Of a stretch of DNA of 64,000 bases, positions 1 through 10,762 are shown piece after piece (position 1 is the stretch's first letter; each line of letters opens with the position of its first letter). A program made the translations under genes and the position numbers. Source of the DNA: Desulfosarcina sp. OttesenSCG-928-A07 (GTDB taxonomy: Bacteria > Desulfobacterota > Desulfobacteria > Desulfobacterales > Desulfosarcinaceae); contig JAJDJS010000002.1 of the NCBI GenBank assembly GCA_030267325.1, positions 62,001-126,000 of the forward strand. The letters run 5' to 3'. Below the pieces are notes generated by a model that saw only the letters and a list, made by a program, of their open reading frames with translations, was not told the DNA's origin and made no database searches.

Positions 1-396
1 GGAATTGCATCAGGAGAATCCCACGGCACGTTTTTTGTTCCCCAGGACCGGAAACTCAACCGGCGAAAGTGCTGGATCGGCTATACGGCCAAACCCCAGG
101 GGACCCTTGTCGTGGATGGCGGCGCAGCAAACGCCCTTTTGACCAACGGCAAAAGCCTTTTGCCCGGCGGCATTTCCGAGGTTTCCGGCCGGTTTTCAGC
201 CGGTGCGGTGGTCATGGTGACAGATGTTGCCGGAAATCTCATCGGCACAGGTCTGGTCAATTATGGCGCGGATGAGATTCGTGCTATCATGGGATGCAAA
301 ACCAGTGAGATCGTCTCAAAGCTCGGGCAGAAGACCTACGACGAAGTCATTCACCGGAACAATCTGGTGATTACCGGTGAAATCGCGTCCGCCTGA
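1..396 (+). CDS. proB: Glutamate 5-kinase, C-terminal part (5' end outside window)
   Basis: The reading frame is open from base 1 and ends at 396, so only the last 131 codons are present. The visible part covers the end of the amino-acid kinase domain (GIASGESHGTFF) and a C-terminal PUA domain (WIGYTAKPQG, then GADEIRAIMG), as in bacterial ProB. ProB phosphorylates glutamate to gamma-glutamyl phosphate in the cytoplasm, the first step of proline synthesis. It lies directly before proA, the next enzyme of the pathway. The ORF-track start at 112 is an internal methionine. Identity is confident; full length cannot be judged. Confidence 0.9.
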   Translation, partial: GIASGESHGTFFVPQDRKLNRRKCWIGYTAKPQGTLVVDGGAANALLTNGKSLLPGGISEVSGRFSAGAVVMVTDVAGNLIGTGLVNYGADEIRAIMGCKTSEIVSKLGQKTYDEVIHRNNLVITGEIASA

Positions 397-507
397 AGAG
401 TGGACGGGGCCGGTTCCTCTTTCCCCTCGCCTCGGTCCTTGTGGCATCTGCACAACGCTGGCGGCGGAGAGAAACAGTTGTCTTTGGCTTACTTCTCGGA
501 GACCTTT

Positions 508-1764
508 ATGGATATCAACACCCTTATTCCAAAAATGGCCAAAGCTGCCAGAAGCGCGGCTTCTGTGATGAATCGGGCCACGACGGCCCAAAAAAACACC
601 GCGCTGCTCACCATGGCCGAGCTTCTGGAAAAAGAATCAAAGTTTCTGTTTCAGGAAAACCAAAAAGATTTGGCGCGAGCCGTTGCAGCGGGACTGCCCG
701 CCGCCATGGTGGATCGGCTGACGATTTCCGAAAAAACGGTTTCCGATATGGCGGACGGGCTTCGGGAAGTGGCTTCGTATACGGACCCGGTGGGCACCCT
801 GGGCGAAACATGGATACGGCCCAACGGCCTTCAGGTGGCCCGGATGCGCATCCCTTTGGGGGTGATCGGCATTATCTACGAATCCCGGCCCAATGTGACC
901 ATTGATGCGGCGGGCCTGTGCCTGAAGTCCGGAAATGCCGTGATTCTCCGGGGCGGGTCCGAGGCCCTTTATTCCAACAAGGCCCTTTCAAGCATCATTG
1001 AACGGGCCCTTGAAGCTGCCGGTCTTCCCGCCGAAGCCGCCCAGGTGGTGCCCACAGAGGACCGAAAGGCCATCAACCTGCTCCTTGCCCAGGAAGAGGA
1101 TATTGACCTCATCATTCCCCGGGGCGGAGAAGGCCTGATCCGATTTGTAGTGGCACACTCCAAAATCCCGGTCCTCAAGCACTATAAAGGCGTCTGCCAT
1201 CTGTTTGTGGATGAATCCGCAGATCTGGCCGTAGCCCAAACCCTTGCCTTGAATGCCAAAGCCCAGCGGCCGGGGGTGTGCAACGCCTTGGAAACCCTTC
1301 TGGTTCACCAGAAGGTGGCATCGGAATTTTTGCCGGTTGCGGCCGCAGCCTTCCGGGCAGCGGGCGTGGAACTTCGGGGATGTCCCAAAACCCTTTCCAT
1401 TCTGCCAGATGCGGTGGCAGCCACGGAAGCCGACTGGCCGGCCGAATATCTGGATCTTATTCTGGCGGTCAAGGTGGTGGATGATATGGATGACGCCATG
1501 GTCCATATTTCCCGTTACGGATCAAACCATACCGAGGCCATTGTCACCCGTGATTACCAGCGGTCCCGGCGGTTTCTGCGGGAAGTGGATGCGTCGGTGG
1601 TGCTGGTCAACGCGTCCACCCGCTTCAATGACGGCGGCCAGTTGGGCCTTGGCGCGGAAATGGGCATCAGCACATCCAAGCTTCATGCCTTTGGTCCCAT
1701 GGGACTGGAAGAACTCACTACCCGGAAATTTGTGGTTCTCGGAGACGGACAGATCCGCGAATAA
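508..1764 (+). CDS. proA: Gamma-glutamyl phosphate reductase
   Basis: NADPH-dependent reduction of gamma-glutamyl phosphate to glutamate semialdehyde, second step of proline synthesis. The 418-residue product has the family's usual length. It shows the aldehyde-dehydrogenase fold with the catalytic-cysteine region RPGVCNALE (Cys about residue 258) and [14 protein letters not shown]. The track ORF begins at 400, but the start is placed at 508 because [17 protein letters not shown] is the typical N-terminus and a GGAG lies about 7 bases upstream. It follows proB by 111 bases and precedes nadD by 22, so it is probably co-transcribed. Confidence 0.95.
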   Translation: MDINTLIPKMAKAARSAASVMNRATTAQKNTALLTMAELLEKESKFLFQENQKDLARAVAAGLPAAMVDRLTISEKTVSDMADGLREVASYTDPVGTLGETWIRPNGLQVARMRIPLGVIGIIYESRPNVTIDAAGLCLKSGNAVILRGGSEALYSNKALSSIIERALEAAGLPAEAAQVVPTEDRKAINLLLAQEEDIDLIIPRGGEGLIRFVVAHSKIPVLKHYKGVCHLFVDESADLAVAQTLALNAKAQRPGVCNALETLLVHQKVASEFLPVAAAAFRAAGVELRGCPKTLSILPDAVAATEADWPAEYLDLILAVKVVDDMDDAMVHISRYGSNHTEAIVTRDYQRSRRFLREVDASVVLVNASTRFNDGGQLGLGAEMGISTSKLHAFGPMGLEELTTRKFVVLGDGQIRE

Positions 1765-1786
1765 AGCGTTTTCACAGGGATGCAAG

Positions 1787-2458
1787 ATGCGGACAGGACT
1801 GTTCGGCGGCACATTCAATCCCATTCACAACGGCCATTTGATGGCGGCCCGTGTGGCCATGGAAAAGCTTTGTCTGGACCGCCTGATTTTTATTCCCTGT
1901 TACCTGCCGCCCCATAAACCCGCCCCTTGTCTGGCGTCTGCGGAAGATCGGCTTGCCATGATCCGGATGGCCATGCACAGTGATTCCCGGTACCGGGTTT
2001 CCGATGCAGAAATCCGCCGCGGCGGCCCTTCCTACACCATTGATACGATTGAGGCTTTTTCCGTCAAAAATCCCGATGATGATATTTTTCTGATTATGGG
2101 CATGGATGCCTTTTTTGAGCTGCACACCTGGAAAGATCGGCGCCGGATTCAGGAAATAGCACAAGTGGCGGTGATTTCTCGCGGTGTGGACCGGAAGGAA
2201 GATAAAGATGTGCTTCAGAATCGGGTGGAGGGGTATATCCAGGGCCGCCTTTCGGCAGACTATCGCCCGGACGGCACCGGCGAATGCTGCTGGCATTGCA
2301 TCACTGACACCCTGAAACCAGTTTGTCTTTTTCTGGCCGATCCGGTGGATATTTCTTCCAGCCAGGTGCGAGAAAACCTTATTGCCGGCCTGTCCGTCAA
2401 TCCATGGGTGCCGGCGGCAGTGGACGCCCACATCAAAAAAAATGGACTTTATCGATGA
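1787..2458 (+). CDS. nadD: Nicotinate-nucleotide adenylyltransferase
   Basis: Converts nicotinate mononucleotide and ATP to deamido-NAD in NAD biosynthesis. The 223-aa product begins MRTGLFGGTFNPIHNGHL, which contains the nucleotidyltransferase signature GGTFNPxHxGH, and ends with the second ATP-binding motif ISSSQVREN. The ORF in the track starts at 1253 inside proA; that extension is a shadow of the proA frame. The stop overlaps the rsfS start (ATGA), suggesting translational coupling. The proA-nadD-rsfS order is common in bacteria. Confidence 0.95.
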   Translation: MRTGLFGGTFNPIHNGHLMAARVAMEKLCLDRLIFIPCYLPPHKPAPCLASAEDRLAMIRMAMHSDSRYRVSDAEIRRGGPSYTIDTIEAFSVKNPDDDIFLIMGMDAFFELHTWKDRRRIQEIAQVAVISRGVDRKEDKDVLQNRVEGYIQGRLSADYRPDGTGECCWHCITDTLKPVCLFLADPVDISSSQVRENLIAGLSVNPWVPAAVDAHIKKNGLYR

Positions 2459-2898
2459 TTTCCTCTCCTGAAAAAAAAGACGATCCCAAACTGGATGCAG
2501 AGCTTGATGTTTATGTGAGCGCCCTTCTGGGCAGAAAAGCCAGAAATCCGGTGCTTCTGGATGTCCGTCCCCTCACCAGTATTGCAGACGCTTTTCTGAT
2601 CTGCCACGGCACTTCCACCCGTCAGGTTTCCGCCATTGCCGAGCATGTCCAGCGCGCCCTGAAAAAACAGGGCATCAAGGCCTTGAGTGTGGAAGGTCTG
2701 CGGGATGGCCACTGGGTGCTCATGGATTACGGCCATGTGCTGATTCATGTGTTTTATGAAAGTACCCGGCAGTTTTATGACCTGGAAGGGTTGTGGGCCG
2801 ATGCCCGGCGCATCCGCACTCCGGGCATGGAAAAACTCATTGAAGATGAAGGGGCTCCGGATGACGAGGATGTGGGAGCGTCATTTTTTATTGACTGA
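2455..2898 (+). CDS. rsfS: Ribosomal silencing factor RsfS (Iojap/YbeB)
   Basis: RsfS binds protein uL14 on the 50S subunit and blocks subunit joining when nutrients are low. The 147-aa product has the Iojap-domain core: VLLDVRPLTSIADAFLICHG, then RQVSAIAEHV, GHWVLMDYGHVLIHVF and ALEG-like DLEGLWADA. Its ATG overlaps the nadD TGA. It ends in an acidic tail (EDEGAPDDEDVG). The ORF-track start at 2323 runs back into nadD and is rejected. Operon with nadD upstream and gpmI 67 bases downstream. Confidence 0.92.
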   Translation: MISSPEKKDDPKLDAELDVYVSALLGRKARNPVLLDVRPLTSIADAFLICHGTSTRQVSAIAEHVQRALKKQGIKALSVEGLRDGHWVLMDYGHVLIHVFYESTRQFYDLEGLWADARRIRTPGMEKLIEDEGAPDDEDVGASFFID

Positions 2899-2965
2899 CC
2901 CTGTGTTCAGAACGCAATGGCCCAGAACCTTTTGATTCGTAAAAATCCTGATGGAAAAGCGCGCC

Positions 2966-4504
2966 ATGAAAAAACCCTACATGCTGATCATCTTGGACGG
3001 ATGGGGAATCGGAAAAAACGAACCCACCAACGCTGTTCTGGCGGCCCGCACCCCTTGTCTGGACCGACTTACAGAAACCTTTCCCTCCACGCGCCTTGCC
3101 TGTTCCGGCCCGGATGTGGGGCTTCCTGCCGGGATCATGGGAAACAGTGAGGTGGGCCACATGAACATCGGCGCAGGCCGGGTTGTGTATCAGGATCTGG
3201 TGCGGATTGACCGGGCCATTGCCGATGGTTCCTTTTTTGCCAACCCGGCGCTGGTCACGGCCATGGATGCGGTTTCCAAAACCGGAAAGGCCCTTCATCT
3301 TATGGGATTGGTGTCTGACGGCGGTGTCCACAGCCAGCTTTCCCATTTGTTTGCCCTTTTGGACATGGCCCGCAGCAAGGGACTGGCCCGGGTGTATGTG
3401 CATGCCATTCTGGACGGCCGGGATACGCCGCCGGACAGCGGTGCGGGGTATCTGGCCCAGGTGGTCAACCACTGCCGAGAAACCGGCGGCGGTGTGGTCG
3501 CGTCCATCTGCGGCCGGTATTATGCCATGGACCGGGACAAGCGATGGGACCGGGTGGAAAGGGCCTATGACCTGTACACCCAAGGCAGCGGTACAGGCGC
3601 CCACGATCCGGTGGAAGCGGTTCAGGCTGCCTATGGCCGGGGTGAAACCGATGAATTTGTGCAGCCCGTGGTGATGCTGGATCCAGAGGATCAGCCTATT
3701 GGGGAGGTGGAAGACGGGGACAGCATTATTTTTTTCAACTTCAGGGCGGACCGGGCCAGAGAAATCACCCGGGCGTTTACGGAAGCGGATTTTGACGGGT
3801 TTCCCAGAAAAAAACAGCCGAAACTTTCCGGTTATACCACCCTGACCCTGTATGATGAGGGGTTTGACCTGCCCATGGCCTTTGGGCCGGTACACCTGGA
3901 AAATATTCTGGGAGAGGTGGTCAGCAAGGCGGGATTGCATCAGCTCCGAATCGCTGAAACCGAAAAATACGCCCATGTGACCTATTTTTTTAACGGCGGT
4001 GAGGAATCTCCGTTTCCCCATGAGGACCGCTGTTTGATTCCTTCCCCCCGGGATGTGGCCACCTACGACCAAAAACCGGAAATGAGTGCATTTCAGGTGG
4101 CCGATGAAGTGATCGCCCGCCTTCACACCGGAAAATACGATTTGATTGTCCTCAACTTCGCCAATATGGACATGGTGGGACATACCGGCATCCTAGACGC
4201 TGCTATCAAGGCTTGCGAGGCGGTGGATACCTGTCTGGAGAAGGTTCTGGATGCCCTCCTGGCCCTGGGCGGCGCTGCCCTGGTAACGGCAGATCACGGC
4301 AATTCTGAAAAAATGGCGGATGATGATGGAAAACCCTATACTGCCCACACCACAAATCCGGTGCGCCTGATTCTGGTGGACCCGGAAAGAAAATCAGTCC
4401 GGCTGCGGGAGGGACGGCTGGGTAATATCGCTCCCACCCTTTTGGAGATGATGGGAATTTCCCGACCCGATGCCATGACCGAAGCCAGTTTGATTGAACC
4501 CTGA
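2966..4504 (+). CDS. gpmI: 2,3-bisphosphoglycerate-independent phosphoglycerate mutase
   Basis: Interconverts 3- and 2-phosphoglycerate with two Mn ions and a phosphoserine intermediate. The 512-aa length is typical. Visible motifs: LIILDGWGIGKNEPTNAV at the N-terminus, the phospho-acceptor serine in GIMGNSEVGHMNIGAGR, HAILDGRDTPP, and the C-terminal metal site VTADHGNSEKM plus HTTNPV. The start at 2966 is preferred over 2951 because GGAAAAG lies about 6 bases upstream and MKKPYMLIILDGWG matches family N-termini. Last gene of the proB-led run. Confidence 0.95.
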   Translation: MKKPYMLIILDGWGIGKNEPTNAVLAARTPCLDRLTETFPSTRLACSGPDVGLPAGIMGNSEVGHMNIGAGRVVYQDLVRIDRAIADGSFFANPALVTAMDAVSKTGKALHLMGLVSDGGVHSQLSHLFALLDMARSKGLARVYVHAILDGRDTPPDSGAGYLAQVVNHCRETGGGVVASICGRYYAMDRDKRWDRVERAYDLYTQGSGTGAHDPVEAVQAAYGRGETDEFVQPVVMLDPEDQPIGEVEDGDSIIFFNFRADRAREITRAFTEADFDGFPRKKQPKLSGYTTLTLYDEGFDLPMAFGPVHLENILGEVVSKAGLHQLRIAETEKYAHVTYFFNGGEESPFPHEDRCLIPSPRDVATYDQKPEMSAFQVADEVIARLHTGKYDLIVLNFANMDMVGHTGILDAAIKACEAVDTCLEKVLDALLALGGAALVTADHGNSEKMADDDGKPYTAHTTNPVRLILVDPERKSVRLREGRLGNIAPTLLEMMGISRPDAMTEASLIEP

Positions 4505-4540
4505 AAACGTCACTCTTTTTCCATGACTTCCAGGCCCCTG

Positions 4541-4564
4541 GGCGGAATAATGTTTTCCGCCTTT
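4541..4564 (+). terminator. Weak hairpin after gpmI
   Basis: GGCGGAA and TTCCGCC can pair over a 7-base loop, followed by TTT. It lies 36 bases after the gpmI stop. The stem is short and the T run is poor, so termination is only possible. The rest of 4505-4766 shows no gene. Confidence 0.35.
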
Positions 4565-4766
4565 CCCACCTGTATGGTTTACATCTTCCCCATAGACTGC
4601 CCTTCGGCCCCACCTTGAAAATTCTTGACTCACCTGAAGAAAAAGGGTAACCACGTTAAAATGTTAACCAAATGAATTCATGGGAGATTCGTCGGGTAAA
4701 ACAAGAATGCGGTAACGGGTTTTTTAAGCCCCTTTTTTTCCCTGTGCAATAAGGATCACGGTAGCT

Positions 4767-5099
4767 ATGTATAGCGTGGGTTATTTTCTGGTGGCAGTGG
4801 CCAGAATACTGGATGTACTGCTCATCTTGTTTATGTGGCTTGTTTTTCTTCGGGCGATTTTTTCCTGGGTGAATGTCTGGGTGAGCCCCTACCATCCGGT
4901 AATGCGCTTTCTCCGGCCTGTTGCCCATGTTTGCAACGTCATGACCGAGCCTGTATTCCGTCCGATCCGTGCCCGGCTGCCGCTTTTTTTCGGGGGAATG
5001 GATTTTACCCCCATGATTGTTATTCTGGTGATTATTTTTCTCGATACCTTTCTGGTGAACAGCCTGCTTCGAATGGCCGTCTCATTGATATCAAAGTGA
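4767..5099 (+). CDS. YggT family membrane protein
   Basis: The 110-aa product has two hydrophobic segments (about residues 5-30 and 80-105) separated by a polar middle with PYHPVMRFLRPV and MTEPVFRPIRARLP, the arrangement of YggT proteins. These are small inner-membrane proteins often found beside cell-division genes; roles in osmotic or division-related processes have been proposed. Here the next gene, 19 bases on, encodes a DivIVA-domain protein, a common pairing that supports a link with the division or envelope machinery. Biochemical function is unknown. Confidence 0.85.
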   Translation: MYSVGYFLVAVARILDVLLILFMWLVFLRAIFSWVNVWVSPYHPVMRFLRPVAHVCNVMTEPVFRPIRARLPLFFGGMDFTPMIVILVIIFLDTFLVNSLLRMAVSLISK

Positions 5100-5118
5100 C
5101 CTTAAACATGGAAATGCC

Positions 5119-5625
5119 ATGAAATTGATGCCAGAGGACATTGAAGACCAGCAATTCAAAATCCGCTTCCGGGGTTTTGACCGTTATGAGGTGAATCGTT
5201 TTCTGGACCAGATGGCCCAGGTCGTTGCCAATCTTCAGACCACAGTCAAACGCCAGGAGGACGCCCTCCAGCGGTTGCAACGGGACATCCAGGGCTACCA
5301 GCAACGGGAAGAAATCGCCAAAAGCGCTATGGCCAACGCCCGGCAATCCATTGACCAGGTCAAGGAAAATGCCCAGAAATCGGCAGAAATCATCGTTGCC
5401 GACGCCGAGGTGAAGGCGGAAAAAATTTTGAACCGGGCCCATGGCCGGCTCTCCCAGCTCCACGAGGATATTGCCGAACTCAAGCGGCAGCGCATCCAGA
5501 TTGAAGTGCAGATCCGGGCCACCCTTGATGCCCACACCAAGCTCCTGGAGGCGGGAAAGGAAAACATGGATGCCAGGGATGCGGAAGATGCCAAAATCCG
5601 GTTGCTGAACCAGTCGCGGGGCTGA
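5119..5625 (+). CDS. DivIVA-domain coiled-coil protein
   Basis: The N-terminus MKLMPEDIEDQQFKIRFRG followed by FDRYEVNRFLDQMA is the DivIVA membrane-binding motif. The remaining roughly 120 residues are a heptad-rich coiled coil (about 30-150), with KENAQKSAEIIVADAEVKA. DivIVA proteins bind curved membrane at poles or septa and recruit partners. At 168 aa it is short but normal for non-Gram-positive homologues. It follows the yggT-like gene by 19 bases and is likely co-transcribed with it and perhaps with the small ORF downstream. Confidence 0.88.
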   Translation: MKLMPEDIEDQQFKIRFRGFDRYEVNRFLDQMAQVVANLQTTVKRQEDALQRLQRDIQGYQQREEIAKSAMANARQSIDQVKENAQKSAEIIVADAEVKAEKILNRAHGRLSQLHEDIAELKRQRIQIEVQIRATLDAHTKLLEAGKENMDARDAEDAKIRLLNQSRG

Positions 5626-5678
5626 TGATTTTGACCGTTTTTTAGCAATTTTAGAATGTTACGGCAAAAGAGGAAAAG

Positions 5679-5834
5679 ATGACAGCAGGACAGTATACCT
5701 GCACAGATTATCGTCAGGAAATGATCCTTCTGGGGTTGAGGCGGCAGCTTTCAGATCCCCGGTTATCCGATGCCCAGAGGGAAGAGATCATGAAAAAAAT
5801 CCGAGAAATGGAATACCAAATGGGGATGGCCTAA
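5679..5834 (+). CDS. Small unknown protein, 51 aa
   Basis: ORF too short for the supplied track. ATG at 5679 is preceded by AGAGGAAAAG, a good ribosome-binding site. The product begins MTAGQYTCTDYRQEMILLGL and continues RRQLSDPRLSDAQREEIMKKI; it is mostly helical with an acidic/basic pattern. It starts 53 bases after the DivIVA gene and ends 3 bases before the MBL hydrolase gene, so it sits tightly within the run. I do not assign a function. Spacing and RBS suggest it is translated. Confidence 0.7.
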   Translation: MTAGQYTCTDYRQEMILLGLRRQLSDPRLSDAQREEIMKKIREMEYQMGMA

Positions 5835-5837
5835 CCC

Positions 5838-6761
5838 ATGGGTGCCACCATTTTGCAGATTGAACCGGATCTGTACCTGATGGGGCTTAATCCGCCCATC
5901 CCCGGATTCTCAAATTTCATCGGTTCCTGGTTGTGGAAGGGAGCCCATGGCAACTGCCTTGTGGATGTGGGGCCAGCTGTCACGGCGGATCAACTGGTGG
6001 ATGCCCTTTCCACACTGGGTGCGGATCATCTGGATTATATTTGTCTCACCCATATTCACCTGGATCATGCCGGCGCCATCGGGCATCTTGTCCACCGTTT
6101 TCCCGGTGTGCCGGTGGTCTGCCATCCCAAGGGAATTCCCCACCTGATGGATCCGGCGCAATTATGGCACGGTACGGTCAAAACCCTGGGGGATGTGGGA
6201 AAGGCCTATACCGCGCCCCTTCCAGTGCCCCCATCGGCTTTTGCAACCCCTGACCAGCTTGAAAATGCCCCGTTTCGTGTGGTTGATACACCCGGCCACG
6301 CTCCCCATCATTTTTCCATCCAAACAGACAAGTACCTTTTCTGCGGCGAGGCTGGCGGTGTTTGCCTGTCCATTGATGCCGATACTTTTTATCTGCGCCC
6401 GGCCACGCCCCCGCGTTTTTTTCTGGACGCCACCCTTGCCAGTGTGGACCGGCTTCTGGCCCTAAAACCGGAAATTCTCTGTTACGGCCATTTCGGCATG
6501 CGCCCCAATGGGGTTGCCATGCTGACCCGACACCGTGAGCAGCTCATCTTCTGGGAAGAGACCCTGATGGCAGAGGCGGGGGGAAAGCCCATGGCCGATG
6601 TTCACGACTGGAAGACGTGGGCAGACCTGATGCTTAAGCGCGATCCCCTGCTCGGCGCATTTGAAAAGCTTAATGCAGATGCCCAGAAGCGGGAACGCGG
6701 ATTTCTGATCAACAGCCTCAAGGGATTTTCCGGTTATCTGAACGAAAAAGCCGCTTCCTGA
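5838..6761 (+). CDS. Metallo-beta-lactamase-fold hydrolase
   Basis: 307-aa cytoplasmic protein of the MBL superfamily. The metal-binding motif THIHLDHAG (about residue 72) is followed by a further ligand region DTPGHAPHHF and a C-terminal CYGHFG. The fold and spacing match the glyoxalase II/lactonase-like branch. The roughly 80 C-terminal residues are helical. The substrate cannot be inferred. It follows the 51-aa ORF by 3 bases and is convergent with groL across a shared terminator. Confidence 0.88.
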   Translation: MGATILQIEPDLYLMGLNPPIPGFSNFIGSWLWKGAHGNCLVDVGPAVTADQLVDALSTLGADHLDYICLTHIHLDHAGAIGHLVHRFPGVPVVCHPKGIPHLMDPAQLWHGTVKTLGDVGKAYTAPLPVPPSAFATPDQLENAPFRVVDTPGHAPHHFSIQTDKYLFCGEAGGVCLSIDADTFYLRPATPPRFFLDATLASVDRLLALKPEILCYGHFGMRPNGVAMLTRHREQLIFWEETLMAEAGGKPMADVHDWKTWADLMLKRDPLLGAFEKLNADAQKRERGFLINSLKGFSGYLNEKAAS

Positions 6762-6868
6762 ATTCCAAAAATTTTGCAAATCTTGTCCGAGGTTGGCCGG
6801 AAAACCCCACACCCTGGGGCTGGGCAGTATAATCGCCACTGGCTTTTCTTTTCGGATGCACCAGATAC

Positions 6869-6906
6869 AAAAAAGGCGACAGGATTTTCTCCTGCCGCCT
6901 TTTTGA
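6869..6906. terminator. Bidirectional intrinsic terminator between MBL gene and groL
   Basis: AAAAAGGCG(A)CAGGA pairs with TCCTG(C)CGCCTTTTT around a TTTTC loop, giving a stem of about 14 pairs with one mismatch and T runs on both strands. It lies between convergent genes and can serve both. Confidence 0.85.
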
Positions 6907-6932
6907 TTACCGTAAAGAACAGAAAACGGTTT

Positions 6933-8929
<1,997 letters not shown>

Positions 8930-9163
8930 ACGTTTTTCTCCTTTTTGATCCTTAGTGTGGACAATACTGAAAACCATCCATGATGAATATGAAATGAACG
9001 TGGGGGATTCCCACATCGCCATTTGCGAGCGAAAATACCCGCTGTTCAATGAAAATGGCCCTGATCGATTTGCCTTATCAATATACAGGTGATCACCGGT
9101 TCATTGCGGCAATACATGACCCTGGGTTTGCCGGAAATGGACGGAAAGATAACGCTACGGCAA

Positions 9164-9457
9164 TCAATCGGCGCTTTCGCCACCCGTGGCTGATGACGCG
9201 GTCCCGGCGGAGGTGTCGCCACTTCCGGTTTTTTCATTTCCGGGCGAAGAATTGGCGGTATGGGTGCCGGTTTTGCTCTTGTTGGAATAGTCGGTCACAT
9301 ACCAGCCGGTTCCTTTAAGGTGAAAGCTGCTGTGGGAAATCAGCTTGTTCAAGTTTCCGGAGCAGTACTTGCAGGTGGTCAACGGGGCATCTGAAAACTT
9401 CTGAATCGCCTCCTCAATTTTCCCGCACGAGGCACATTGATATTCGTAGAGCGGCAT
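9164..9457 (-). CDS. FmdB family zinc-ribbon protein
   Basis: 97-aa protein starting MPLYEYQCASCGKIEEAIQ, the hallmark of FmdB/putative regulatory zinc ribbons. The first CxxC is followed by TTCKYCSG, which completes a four-Cys zinc site. Then comes the KLISHSSFHLKGTGWYVTDY segment and a low-complexity Gly/Ser/Thr tail. RBS AGAGGAAAA precedes the ATG. These proteins were first linked to amide metabolism, but the function of most is unknown. It is separated from groS by 234 bases and is probably an independent unit. Confidence 0.9.
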   Translation of the reverse strand: MPLYEYQCASCGKIEEAIQKFSDAPLTTCKYCSGNLNKLISHSSFHLKGTGWYVTDYSNKSKTGTHTANSSPGNEKTGSGDTSAGTASSATGGESAD

Positions 9458-9594
9458 AAATTTTTCCTCTAACTGCTTATAATAACTAATCTTTACAGGG
9501 CATCCAACGAAATGCTGAAACTAATATAGGTCGTGTTTAAAGCTTGTCAAGGCAATACGGGGCAAAATCAGAAACCGAAATCATGCGGCAAAAA

Positions 9595-10164
9595 TCAAAG
9601 AATGGATTTCAAGCTGTCCATGCCGGTGTCCCAGGTACTGTAAAAAGCCATGACCGGTGCCATTCCGGCCAGGCTCACAGGGTTTAAAATATCCCGGGTA
9701 ATAGCGTGCACCCGATGCTCTTCCGCAAGCCTTGCGGCTTCAGGTGCATTGAAATTCTGCAGAAAACGGCTGAAGCGGACAATGTGGACCAGTTCGTGGG
9801 TGATGATGTAAAGCGCAAACGGAAAAAGTGTGATTTCGGGATGAAGGCCAAGTACCGCAAGGATGGCCGGGTCCTGGATGCAGATCTTGTAAAAATCATA
9901 GGTACTGGATCCCAACATCCGGCCGTCGGGTTTTCCCTCGTAGCGCAGAATCTGGGCAAAAGGCCCCGGCACAATCTCATCATCCGCAAGATCCGCCACG
10001 GTTTTGACATCATACCGGGGATGCAGCCACTGGCTGGCGGACATTTTGTAATAATTGCTCACCAGCTCTTCGGCCATGGAAACGGCATTGTTGATCAACA
10101 CCATCTGATCCGGCGTGAACAGGGGAAGTCGCGGCTGATCTTTCATGGAAAAAAGGTGTACCAT
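9595..10164 (-). CDS. Zincin-like protein with HExxH motif
   Basis: 189-aa soluble protein I cannot place in a named family. Residues 121-130 read ITHELVHIVR, a hydrophobic helix carrying HExxH. About 21 residues later comes LAEEHRVHAI, which offers a Glu or His as third zinc ligand, as in gluzincin-type peptidases. No signal peptide is evident, so it would act in the cytoplasm. The start could also be Met7 (10146). It stands alone between fmdB and tRNA-Ser, both more than 100 bases away. Peptidase activity is an inference from the motif only. Confidence 0.7.
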   Translation of the reverse strand: MVHLFSMKDQPRLPLFTPDQMVLINNAVSMAEELVSNYYKMSASQWLHPRYDVKTVADLADDEIVPGPFAQILRYEGKPDGRMLGSSTYDFYKICIQDPAILAVLGLHPEITLFPFALYIITHELVHIVRFSRFLQNFNAPEAARLAEEHRVHAITRDILNPVSLAGMAPVMAFYSTWDTGMDSLKSIL

Positions 10165-10274
10165 ACCCGTTTTTCAGGATCAATAACCCTGGAACAATCA
10201 ATTTGTTCCTTGACAATCCGCTTTTCACGGGGCTACAGAGTCCTCTTTTATAAGGGGAACCAAAGCCCTGACAC

Positions 10275-10364
10275 GGAAGGATGGCCGAGTGGTTGAAGGC
10301 GCTGGTCTCGAAAACCAGTGAAGCGGCAACGCTTCCGAGAGTTCGAATCTCTCTCCTTCCGCCA
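10275..10364 (+). tRNA. tRNA-Ser (anticodon CGA)
   Basis: GGAAGGA at the 5' end pairs with TCCTTCC at the 3' end, followed by G and an encoded CCA. The anticodon stem CTGGT/ACCAG encloses CTCGAAA, giving anticodon CGA, which reads UCG. The extra arm (GAAGCGGCAACGCTTC) is long, as in class II serine tRNAs, and the T loop GTTCGAATC is present. Confidence 0.97.
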
Positions 10365-10453
10365 GTTTATTTTTTAATATTTTAAAATGATTCAATAAAA
10401 AATTTAGCCCAAGGACTAATGCCTCTGTAATGCCGATTTTCAGACCTTAGAAC

Positions 10454-10665
10454 TTATCTGTAAATAGTGATGGCTTTGTTAAGGGTGATCATCGTAGCAG
10501 CCAGCATACTGAGGGCTATATATGATAAATCTGTTTTTCGTATTGAGGGGCCAGCTTGCGAAAGCGGTTGAGCCATGAGCTGGCTGCCCCCACGACCCAT
10601 CTTCGGGGCTTGAATGTTGGATCCTTCTCAATCAGTCGTCTTTTTTCTCCATGATTATTTGATTT
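10454..10665 (-). pseudogene. IS5-type transposase remnant, frameshifted 3' fragment
   Basis: On the minus strand one frame reads GEKRRLIEKDPTFKPRRW followed by VVGAASSWLNRFRKLAPQYEK. It then hits a stop, but a shifted frame continues DLSYIALSMLAATMITLNKA to a stop at 10454. This matches the C-terminal RWVVERTxSWLNRFRRL region of IS5-family (ISL2/IS427-like) DDE transposases. The shift is explained by one lost A in an A run after YEK. The N-terminal catalytic part is absent and a stop lies just upstream, so it is a dead fragment. It is not in the ORF track. Confidence 0.75.
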
Positions 10666-10762
10666 TTGAGCTTAAAGTTCATCTTAACCAGCCTTGACAA
10701 GTAAACTCGTACCGACTAAAATAATTGCTAAATTTTTGCTTTGAGCAAATTTTATCTATGCA

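Noticed and set aside
2888-4183. 431-codon minus-strand ORF opposite gpmI
   Set aside because: Antisense shadow of a clearly coding gene; His/Gly-rich sequence without family motifs.
8930-9163. Possible CIRCE or sigma-32 promoter for groSL
   Set aside because: No TTAGCACTC-N9-GAGTGCTAA; candidate -35/-10 pairs have wrong spacing.
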